Origin: Glandiceps talaboti
Taxonomy: Eukaryota; Hemichordata; Enteropneusta; Spengelidae
DNA length: 64,000 nt
Reading direction: 5' to 3'
Assembly: GCF_964340395.1 (NCBI RefSeq)
Contig: NC_135568.1
Span: forward strand, 2,942,001-3,006,000
How positions within the stretch are numbered: the stretch's first letter is position 1; each line of letters starts with the position of its first letter. The position numbers and the translations under genes are program-made. Of the stretch, positions 31,737 through 64,000 are shown in pieces. A model generated the notes under the pieces. It saw only the letters and a list, made by a program, of their open reading frames with translations, was not told the origin of the DNA and did not search any database.

Positions 31737-31860
31737 CATACATACATACATACATACATACATACATACATACACACATACACACACACACACACACACA
31801 CATACATACATACATACATACATACATACATACATACATACATACATACATACACACACG

Positions 31861-31908
<48 letters not shown>

Positions 31909-32070
31909 TATTCAGGCAGGTAGGAAGGCAGAGACAGACAGACGGAAGGATGGTCGGACGGACGGACGTACGGAGTGGCGGACATACAGACAGACTGGCG
32001 GACAGGCAGGCAGACAGGCAGGCAAACTGACACTGCCTGTCAGACAGACAGATAGACAGACGGACAGACG
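31737..32070. repeat. Compound CATA/CA/GACA/GGAC microsatellite
   Basis: CATA and CA units pass into GACA and then degenerate GGAC/GGCA units; an example of unit drift. Confidence 0.95.
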
Positions 32071-33224
32071 TGATTAGGGTTATCATACTGTCCCGGTGTC
32101 GCCGCTAAACCAGATCATTTACTATATACCATCAAAAGATCGACATAATTCCATGTGTCTAGAAAATATGACTTGCTTAGATCATTCTTCTGAAATACAA
32201 ATGAAATATATATCTTCCAAATTTTTGACACTATTCTCATTTCTTTGAATGTAAATCATCTAAAAACCATATGCTATCTTCTCCCAAGGATATCTCAAGC
32301 AAAGATGCCGAGTTGTGGTCTAATGTAGGACACGCTAACATTAGTTGCACGTATGGTGCAAGGTATCATTCCCGCTATAACAAGTGGAAAGGTGGACTCT
32401 TTTAGGCAACACTTTGTCAAATGTAATTCAAATACATTTATCGACACGTGTTAAGTGGAATACAGCATTCCATTAGGAAAATAACATGGGATCAATAAAA
32501 TCGTTAAGAAGGTAAATGAAGGTACGCAAGATGACATATATTCTGCAATTTGAAAGTACAAATGTACAAGAATTGACAAGGATGTATTTATTTTGTGAGC
32601 TGTACGATGATATCAATGAAGTCTTAATTCGATCCAAGTTTCATTTTACATTTTATGGTTGAAAGACCTTAATGTGGAACATCAACTTTTGTAATGTGTC
32701 ATTTATATGCCATATGCATTACTTGGTCTTTCGGGACTCATTCTTTTCGTTGAGGTTTACAGCTTAAGGGTTTTAAATAACACTTCTTACAAAAGTCCCG
32801 TCACGGTGCGAAACTAGTCGATTCAAGCAGTTTTTGTACTGAATTACTACTGAAACGGAATGAAGATTTGAAACCGCTTTAACATTATAGTGAGTTGTAA
32901 TTCAGTTATAATAAACATATATATAACTTTACATGGAGGGATATCGATTAGCCCTGGGTGACTGAATATTGCATGATATGGCCCTCTTGTTGTCTGTCTA
33001 TAACATGTCAATGGGTTGATAGTGTGAAATATTCCATGGCAAGTAACATTTGGGAGACCTTGAATCGATTAATTCATTTGCAAAAGTGTCCTCTTACAAA
33101 GGTTAAAATTTGCCTCTGAAATAAACTGTATTGCTGTTACTTTGTTCAAGAACCATTCTTAGTAAAAGACGGGGGGAAAAAGAGTTGGCGTACACATGTC
33201 AAAGTGTTGTTAAGTAAACCTATT

Positions 33225-33365
33225 TTAGAATCCAATATGGCCACCAAATACTGTGTTGACGCTATGGGAAAATGAGATATTGTCGATTCCCATGGAAAAA
33301 AGACGGTGTGCCTTGACTTTCAGTGAAATTCATCCCGAGGCACATACTCCCTTAACGACACGTAC
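33225..33365 (+). repeat. Dispersed repeat family D, plus copy (internally deleted)
   Basis: ttttagaatccaatatggcc, then tactgtgttgacgctat, aligns with 48488 onward. A later ttcagtgaaattcatcccgag aligns with the distal part of that copy, so the middle is missing here. Confidence 0.6.
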
Positions 33366-36300
33366 ACATTGATCTGCCATAAATGTTTTAGTCTCCTGGG
33401 GGGAGGGGGAGGGGGTAATTATTATGTGCACAATGGGCTCCTACAGTGCGTCCGTCCATGTGTCCGAGCATCGTCCGTCCGAAATACATCATTTCGCAGA
33501 CATGCAATATTTGATATCTTTCAAACCTGGTACAAATGTGAAATACCATATGGGACATATGCACGTTACTTTGTTTCATGGCATACAAATTTGACCGGAC
33601 GGCGGCCAAATTTGGAGTTAAAAATCACTATTTACGCTATGGGGTATATGGGCATATTATCTAGTGATTTTAAACATTGCCAATGACAATTTGATCAAAA
33701 TATAAATGACTATCTGAGAAAAAAATAGCTGGCGGTAATTAACGCTTTACATAAACATCATTGAATTAAACAGAACACTGTAACATTTACTTCCTCACGA
33801 ATGATCCCTGAAATATTTATTCAAGAGTTCCGTTATTTATTTGTTCTTTGTACTTTACCTTTATATTACATGTGATGTTCCTTTGTGATTGTTATTTATT
33901 TCATCACCTTAAAACTAGATTCTCTGTGTAACTCTGGTATTTTACGTTTTACGACGATACAGTTGTTGAAGTGACGTTCGTAGAAGTCGAGGTATGACGT
34001 CTTTGGCACCGTGAGCATCTTTAAGGAGATGAAATGTCAGCTGACAAAGGATGAGTCTATTGCATGGAACACACACACACAGACACACATGTATATACTA
34101 ATTGAGGCCATTGAGCCACGCGTTAAGTTAAGAGCACTTGGAAAAGGTCATATTCGAGATCGTAATATAGCAAATTAGAGTCGATAGTGTCACTTGCGTT
34201 AGGAGAATAAACATAGGTGACAACGTCTTCAGCAAACAAAACAGTCAGACAACATATGCAAAGAGTATAGCTAGTATATGGCCAGGTGGGATATTTTCTT
34301 GTTCCTGCATTTCTCTAACTCATTTTCATAGCTTATTTCCTGGTTGTTATTTCTGATAAAACAATAAAGCAAGAGAGATATTAAGTCACAAGAAAGACAA
34401 TGTACAATCAACATTATTTACCACACTAACTGGCTGCCTTGTAACAGGCTGGGTCGACCTAGCAGGTATTTGCTCCAATAAGCCTGTGAACTTAGCATTT
34501 CAAATGTATTACATTTATTGGTAATACCTATTAGTTACAACCTTGAGGAGAAATCAGCATATTAGTATCTCACCTGTTGACGTTCGAACTTATTTATGCA
34601 AAAGTCCACTGTTTATATACTGCCAATTAGGTTATATCTGAGTAACTTTACACAATCAGTGTGACTTAATTAACATAATGTATCATCACGTGACTACGCA
34701 TGGTGCTCATGAAAATATGCTAGATTTGAAATGGTGTTCGCAGGCTGGAGAAAGTACTAGATCGAACATTCAACCTTGTATGGGGCTGACTCTGACCTGT
34801 TCTGCCCCCAACTGTATCAATAATTCAACTAGTCCTCTCGCTTTACGAAGACGCCCCCAATAGCCTATATAACATTCGATATCACAAGAAGTATGTTCTG
34901 TGATGCGACGAATTCAAATGATAATTTTGATTATAGGTAGTGATTGCACCAATTTATTCAGAAATACTTCACATTAGGAGATTAATAGTCGCCGATTGTA
35001 GATTTCAGTAAGTGAGGGAATTGGCTGTAAGAAAGGTTTGCATTGCTGTTCCCTACCAACGAAAATTAAGTGTAATAATATGACATTGATATGGTAGAGT
35101 CATGTCACTGAAATTGATGAATTGATGAATTTTGATGGTATATACTATACAATTTTCTATAACCGAAATCAATCATATTCACAATGAATATATCATGTTT
35201 CGTATGAAATGTTTGCTGAAGGCTAAAGTCCCAAATATTGTGAAGGCTATTCAGTCAGTCAACACATGCAATTGCTGTTCTATCTAAACCACATTGCTGG
35301 CATTGACTTATTGAAAACAGCGCTAATGAAAATAACAAGTATTCCCCTCTCGGTGAAGCGTGATGGAGATTTGCAAGATTGATTGAGACTGATATTGGGA
35401 AGTTCCTCCAGGCTTGAATAAGCTAAAAGGGGAATTTGAGCAAATCTTCAAGTTAGTCCTTCATGCCAATGAAGTCATCTCATGTAAAAACAACATGTCA
35501 GAACCACTGCCGGTACTTCAATGTTCCATTACCAATTTGTCTTACATTATTATCATCTTGTCATCCTTGCTAATGTTGGGCTTGTTAGGGCACGATCTTT
35601 GCTATCTGTAATAAGAATCTGTTTGAAATATAGCTTCAAATGAAGTCGAGCTGTTTGGTTACAGGAGTACAAATGGGAATAATACCTATGGATATCTCGT
35701 TATTGACATAGTTCGTTAATTTGAATACGTCATCTATGAAGTAGACATGGATATCTTCAGAGACTGTCTGACTATGATATATCTTGCTGCAGAGCAAATG
35801 ACGGCACTATTAATAGAGTTGAACTATTTGAACAGACCTGTGGTTCAGCATTTCAAAAAAAAAGCTAAACATATATAGAATTGCAAAATTCAAATAAGAA
35901 AATTCCTTTTGTGTTACTGTTACTTTAGCCCAGACTTGCATGTTTGAGAAGTACAATATATAAATAATTCCACATAAACAAAAAGATAATTATGGTTTAT
36001 TAATTGTTGCACATGACCATAGGGCCAATGGTTTATGTTTCCAGGAAATTAGATATCAATATTAACATTCATAATTAATAAATTTGTATTATGTGCACGC
36101 TCTAAGGTAACTTTGTGGAGACGAAATCAATCATCATGTCTTTATTTATTTATCAATGTCACTAACATTGCAAAGGTTTTTTAATCGTCTCAGATCCATA
36201 TGCTTTCTTTTAAGATCCAAATCTTGAGTATTTTCGTATTTCGCCTAAAAATACGTAATGACAGTTTTCATCGTTCAATCCTTTTAACCTTTCACTGAAC

Positions 36301-37407
36301 ATAGGAAATGTCTTTCCGTAAGCCCTCAGGCGATCTTTAAGTACTTGCTATTTGAGGTCTTTCTTGAAAAATTCACCTAGACATGACGCTAAGAATAGTA
36401 AACAAGGCTTTCTAATACACTTTCCGATCGGCTAAAATAGTAGAACATTCATTCCCTGTTTACGAACTCGTAATATTGTTTTTATATGTCCCTTGTTCTT
36501 CAAACATAGTACGAATTTACAACAGCTTAAGTTATATCTCAGGGCTATTTAAAATATAAATTGTGACATTAAAGATTTATAGCAAAGGGAATTGTTTCAA
36601 TTTATGTTGACGTTAGATTTTAAAGGTGTGAGTGCAAACTACGTGGGAAGGCAACTTGATTGAAACCACTAAATCTTCTTCAGTGGTATTAGGTGGTGTG
36701 TGTCCGTGGAGAAATATAATCTACGTTACCATCTTTGAGACAATAGTTTATTTTATAAATCACACCTCGCGATATAGAGTCAACCACGACCTATGTGTCT
36801 GGGCCCACCTGTAATTGACAAATACTTATTAACAATAAATCCCATACCTGGTCTTCTCGAATGACATGTTCACTACCTTGGCAACCTGTTTCATATACTT
36901 ATTATTCTATTCCGATTGCAAACATAAATATTTAAACTGATAATTCCATAGTCTATGCAAAGGTTTACGCGGATATACCCGAATGACAAGACATTAAGAA
37001 ACATAGCAGTTGGTGTCAAGATCTAGAATCATTTTTGCACTTATACAATTAGGTTTAAAACTATATCTAAGCTAAGTACTCCATTGATGGCAACTCTCAG
37101 TAACCTAGGGGGCCCATTACCTCACCAAAAATCCAGATCATCATTGCTAGGAGTTGTAGCTTATTTAGCTGTGTAGTATCACTGTAGCAGTTCATAGATC
37201 TGTATAACTAGTCACATTGTGTGGGGAGCAGCTTGGAAAAGCAAAATGGACCTGTCGTCTTATGTTTCAGATAAATGGATTTCATGATTCGAATTGGAAA
37301 CGGTGCATGTTAATGTTCTCAGCACATTCCCCACCACAACTGGAGATTATTAGGTTGCAATTTCAACTGTCTGTGCTTCATCGTATAGCGGGATTTCCAA
37401 TCTAGAA

Positions 37408-58992
<21,585 letters not shown>

Positions 58993-59499
58993 GTAAGTAA
59001 TACATGTGTATACTATACAAGAATCGACGATGTTTTGCATAACCTGTTCAGGAACCCAGATATTGTTTGTATTTCTTGTAATGTTTTATAACCATTCCTT
59101 CTATTAAGGATTTAAACACATTTATGTAATTGAAGTAATGCATAATATTCTTTCAGGTTATCTAGGTTTTTATGAGTCTTTGCTCTGTTTACACTTTACT
59201 GTTGGTATTTAAGGTGCACGGAAAGGAAACAAAATAAAACAATCGCTGAAATATTTTAAGATGTTGATACCTAATTCACCGGAAATGAGTCAATGATGAA
59301 CGAGACGACTTGTAATTGATCATGGCGTCATAATAATCAAACATGGTACTTTGAAATCGTTAAATCCAATCCCTGAAAATCAATGTTTTTACATTCTTTT
59401 AAAACTGATTACAGTATGAAAGTTTGTGTTTGTTTTTTTTGGAAAAGAACAAACAAGAAATTTGAAGATTGACTCTCAATTCGAGGAAATTAAATTAAA

Positions 59500-59660
59500 T
59501 AATTTAATTTTCCTTTGCGTTAATACAGTATTTGGTGACGACACTGGAGTCTAAACCGACTTCATTTTGATATCACTTTGACTTAGATTTCAAATCAAGT
59601 ATACAGTGACCCGTGATTATTTCTTTCTGATTAGAACTGACAGTGAGTGGAGTTTTCTTG
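59500..59660 (-). repeat. Possible dispersed repeat family D fragment
   Basis: ttttgatatcactttgac and cagtgaccc share order and spacing with 20894-20940 in the copy at 20.7-21.0 kb. Diverged; boundaries uncertain. Confidence 0.4.
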
Positions 59661-59950
59661 AAGAAAGACATAGCAAAAATTTAGATTTTTTATTTAGGTA
59701 GGTTAAAGTAGTAGGTCAAAATCTTAAAACACTAAGTCTTAACTCTCGATATCTCGTACACTACCTTTCCTAAGATTAAACACACGTAGACTGGTAGGGT
59801 TTCCTAGATTTGACTATATAAAAAGGTAATCTCAAAACGTATTTCTCTCCTTAAACACATTGTATAAAAAGACTTTTCCCTTTATTTGACAAAATGTTAT
59901 CTTCAGTCGTGTATACTGTTACTAACATGGTAGTAGTGTGGATAGTGTAT

Positions 59951-60002
59951 TTGTGTGTGTGTGTGTGTGTATGTGTGTATGTGTTTGTTTGTGTGTGTGT
60001 GT
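59951..60002. repeat. (TG)n microsatellite
   Basis: TG alternation with ATG and TTTG interruptions in gene 2 intron 3. Confidence 0.95.
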
Positions 60003-61456
60003 ACAATAAATAAATAACTAATCCAATGATTGAATAATGTAAATATCACCATTCAATCGAGGCAATTATCTGTCTATTGAGTGTTTTGAATTCTAAGTGA
60101 ATGTATTACATTCTGTGGTTGGTTCTTAAAATTCCATGGTGTTGGTGTGTAATCATTTCGATGTCAACAATAATAGTTCTTTATTTACCGTTATACATAT
60201 ATAGACATACATATACCCAATCTAAACAAAAATATAGAACTCAACTATATATTTATCATACATTTATATACATACGGTTATCAGTTCACTTTCACATCTA
60301 CACTTGGTAATACAAATTTAAAATCATGATCATATGTGCGTCTAATTTTCTATTAGTCTGCCAAAATGTGTAATTTGTCTAGTAAAAACGTCTAGTCAAT
60401 TTTCATTGACATGAAATCCTTGAGCAGTTTGAGCCAGGAGAGACGTGTTGTTAGTGAAACGTGCTTGACGTTGTCCTTTTGGACATTTTCATCAATATGT
60501 TTCTGCGAAACAGTAAAATCATGTTGTTAGCAAAACGTGCTTGTCTTATTATCGGGCTTTCTCTTGCGAGTCTGACGTAGTTTATTCATGTAATAGCTTT
60601 CTAACCAAAAGAGGGCATGTTATTTGCAAAGACAAGATAATTCTATCCTAGTAGCCTCAACGAATACCGATTCCAAATGCATGTAGTTCTCCGTAAAAGC
60701 AACTCGATGGCATAACGGCGTTGACACTTTCGGGTCAACTATGTTCGTCATTTGAGAAAGCTAATGAGGGGTTTACGTACATTCAACCATGATTGGAATT
60801 CGATTTGCCAAATGGAGTGATAAATTAGCAGCCTTGTTGTGAATATCGAGGTGAAATTCAATCTGGTCTTTTGCGAGCAAGTATTGGGTTTACACTTGAT
60901 TGATTTCTTTTTTTAATGTCATTTGCACCATTTACAAAGATGTATTTTAAAAGTGCGATGCCGACTCCTAATCCTATGAAATATTCATAGATAAGAACTG
61001 GAATGAAATTATACAGGTATTGTCTTTCTCACAAGGATTCCGAATTAATTCTAATATAATTAATCACTTTAACACTACATGTACATAGGGGTCCACTTTG
61101 GAAATCGTGGCTATTTTAAATTAATACAATAAAGAGATGTATTCATGTAGAAGCTGATGTCCAAGTCGAAATTGTTCACATTTCTTTTGAATGTGTTAAA
61201 TGTTCTCTGTTTGCATGCTTTGTTTTTAGAATCATGATGGTTTACCACATTGCATGTATATACCTCACATATGTAAAATGTATGTAATAAGCAATTGTGT
61301 TAATGTTTAGCATTTGTTCATCATAAGGTTGCATGTGGTATAATAATATATATGCCAATGTATACAACACATATATCACGGATAATAGAGAACGGTCAGT
61401 TAAACAATAGATACAATAGTTGAGAATGTGTAACACATTCTTGTTAATGAAAAAGA

Positions 61457-61830
61457 AGGCCTAAAAATTGGTGTGATTACACTCAATTTCAGAATAGGTT
61501 GGGTATTAAAGTAGAATTGTCTTGTTTTTTGTTTTTCCATGTGCAAGTGTCTAGTTCAGGTAGCTATGTATTCTGTTGTTTTCCATGTGGTATCTGTGTT
61601 ATTGGTTTCTTCCCACCAGATGTACAGCCTTTACAGATTGGAAGAACACAAAGTTGTACACTGTCTTTTTAAGTTGATGTCGGTTTCCACATCCACTATT
61701 TCTCGCGAGACTTCACAATTTTCGCGATTTTATCATTTTATTCTCGAATACGAAAACAAAGTTTAGGGTCGGCGGAGAAAAACTAAATAGGGTCGGGTAA
61801 CCGGAACTAAACATTGTTTTAAGCCTAACA
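61457..61830 (+). repeat. Dispersed repeat family S, copy 2
   Basis: Second copy of the family at 25.9-26.2 kb, same orientation. It ends in gtcgggtaaccggaactaaa and then ttaagcctaac, which is a near complement of the start (aggccta). Lies in gene 2 intron 3. Confidence 0.8.
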
Positions 61831-64000
61831 GTAGGCTATAATAATAAAAATACCGATGAATTAGTAAGAGCCGATATCAAACATGGCAATCTAAGTGGAA
61901 TGATTTGTTTTGTTGTATTTGGCATCTGAAGATACGGTTTTGTAAATGTAAACCCAAACCCAAACTTGCTTATTCTAGAAACTCTGACTAATGGTGAAAT
62001 GATATCTGGTATACTATGTGCAAGCCAAATTGGACGCAGTTAAACAGTGCATAAGCCATTTAGAGCCTGGTCGTTCTGCTAACGAAAATGTGCGCCTTCT
62101 TTCATAGTTCTACAGGACTTAAAATGAGTCGAAACGTTCAAAATCACCTATAATTTCCGCACAATTTTCATAACATAATATTGCGCAGGTGTAATCATTA
62201 TTCTCCAAACTATTTCTTTATTCAGACCACAAAATACTCTTGAAAACGGGTTTTGTTACTACTCGACCTCGACTCGTCGTGACAAAGCCCCTTATGGCAT
62301 TACATATTTTCCTCAGCTGAACAAAGCTAGATAGTGAGAAATAATATCTAAATATCGCGGGAACGTTAACCTTCGAACCATTTGCCATACTTTATATGAC
62401 ATATGACTTACATGTCGAATTTGTGCAGGTGCACATCGTGAAAAATTCATTAAATTCGATATGGATTCACCCTGTACGCTGCATGTTTACTCTTTCAAAG
62501 CTATGGGATTTCTCAGCACATTTGACATGTTGCCATGGCTACGTACCAATACATTTAAACTTTGACGGTACGATAACCCAGAAATTGATCATATCCTCAT
62601 CACATTGAGCGACGAAAATCACTTCAAACGATGTTTTCAATGTTACCATGGAAAATCAATCACGTCAGAAAAACTGTAAGGCAATTGTGCATTATGAAAA
62701 CATCGAAACAGGATTAATATATTTCAAACAATACATGCTACATAGACAGTTACCACCTGGCACGTACATGTCTATGGCATTAGGTAAGAAATTTGCAAAA
62801 GTAATTCATCAAGATTTGTAGTTTTGACATCAGAGTCTGTCAGGATGTTATTTTCTCTTTACTTATAGAAGTAATATGTACTATCGCGTAGCAAGAAATT
62901 GATGAATATTCCAGCAGTGATTTGACTGGATTGATGATCACCCCAAGTAAAATCCCTAAATTCTTTTCTATTCTTGGCAAGTAAGTACACCCATGGGGAT
63001 GAATAGATGCATAATAACCCTTAGAATAATTCAGTTTTAAAGCTTAAGTGTGCGAAATCGTTGGATTTGGTTGGAGTGCCCTAAGGGATGGTGCGTTCAC
63101 TAAGCCTTGTTTGGTTGACGAATTAACGAAACTCATGCATGCATTGTGTTGATGGTCCATCCTTGTGACAAATTATCACATTTATGAGTACCAGTACTAA
63201 ACTTTAACGAATGAAATATGTAGACACTACTTAACTTGCAATATTACCAGACATATTCCGTTGGTTTGGAAAGGCAATTATATTCGACGATGTGCTATGG
63301 TCTTCTTAATATTACTGTGTTATTTCGTTACTCGCGCGAACGCCAGAGACAAACAAAGGATTATTTTGAATCATACAGAACTGATATAGATAACATGTAA
63401 CATAACTGTCTTTTATAAAAGTCAGACCAAAGTCGTGTATAAATGTATAAAAGTTGTTAAATATAAGTATGACATAAGAAGGCTTGTAGAAGACACAAAC
63501 AAAATTCATATCAAATGACCAATTATAGTGTGTAATTTATCTGCAATATCAAACAACGCTCAAATTAGATGGGTCTACTTGTATAGCTTGTAATATTGAT
63601 TCGAACGACTTGTTTGCAGATCTTAAAGGTAACAAGCAAACTGCGCAAAACCAAATACAGAATGAATTGTGTACGCGAGATGATGAATTCGTTTTGCAAC
63701 AGTAATATGAATTATGAAAGTTTATAGCATTGTAAAGATGCCTGAGTAATGGCATCTCGTTCGGAATTGTCAATTAACCTTACAAAATGTGGGGTGATTA
63801 TTAAGTACAAAAATATTTACTGGTATCTGAAATAACGATGTTTGCCTACCAATTGGAAAGTAGTATATTATTATGTATTTACGATCAGTTAAATGTTACA
63901 ATCTCTTTTTACAAAGTGTCGGCTTTAGAATTAATGGTATCATCATTTCACTATTCGTATCTCATAAATCATACTGTCTAATGGTTCAGGCACATCATTT

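Larger units (their letters stand above)
19632..37407. other. Intergenic region between the two receptor genes
   Basis: About 17.8 kb including the gene 1 3' UTR. It holds tandem duplications, a TIR element, a minisatellite, a fold-back cluster, CA and GACA/GGAC tracts and dispersed repeats. No multi-exon gene or receptor pseudogene was recognised on either strand. Confidence 0.6.
58993..64000 (+). other. Gene 2 intron 3, partial
   Basis: Starts with gtaagt and runs to the window edge. It holds a TG repeat and two dispersed repeat copies (59.5 and 61.5 kb). I looked for the NWTDxYL/WxPDIxLY exon and did not find it. Confidence 0.7.

Noticed and set aside
33369-33686. 105-codon frame in a region with GTCC-rich words and ccatatgggacatatgcac.
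   Set aside because: Looks like part of a dispersed repeat by its style, but I found no second copy in this window, so neither a gene nor a repeat call is supported.
58993-64000. Search for gene 2 exon 4 (WTDxYL ... PDIxLY).
   Set aside because: No matching 110-nt segment with GT/AG borders was found, so the exon is assumed to lie outside the window.

Overview
This window looks like nuclear DNA from an animal (Metazoa). It is AT-rich and has long introns with GT/AG borders. Mono-, di- and tetranucleotide repeats (TACA, GACA, GATA, TGTC, AT, CA), fold-back elements and decayed dispersed repeats are abundant. The only convincing genes are two members of the Cys-loop ligand-gated channel family, of nicotinic acetylcholine receptor (nAChR) type, in tandem on the + strand. 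The exon layout (140-bp, 45-bp and 110-bp early exons) is the conserved one I know from nAChR genes. I cannot fix the species. The repeat style and an nAChR-like gene array would suit a lophotrochozoan or an invertebrate deuterostome, but that is inference.

Gene 1 (614-19631) can be assembled completely from seven exons with matching phases. It encodes a 470-residue subunit with a signal peptide, an extracellular ligand-binding domain with the 13-residue Cys-loop, an M2 segment very like that of alpha7, a cytoplasmic loop of about 110 residues, and M4. It keeps the aromatic residues of binding loops A, B, C and D. It lacks the adjacent cysteine pair of loop C, so by the classical definition it is a non-alpha subunit.

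Gene 2 (starting at 37408) is a paralogue with the same 5' exon sizes and phases. Its signal-peptide exon, 140-bp exon and 45-bp exon are in the window, separated by introns of 16.6 kb and 4.8 kb. The remainder must lie beyond position 64000, since I found no 110-bp exon 4 before the edge.

Layout: 1-613 is upstream sequence with one weak minus-strand exon candidate. 614-19631 is gene 1. 19632-37407 is intergenic and repeat-rich, with a 982-bp element bearing terminal inverted repeats, a 120-bp minisatellite and a nested fold-back cluster. 37408-64000 is the 5' part of gene 2, mostly intron. Structural points worth a second look are a 356-bp zero-spacer palindrome in intron 3 of gene 1, the nested fold-back elements at 24.5-25.0 kb, and at least two dispersed repeat families with several copies here.
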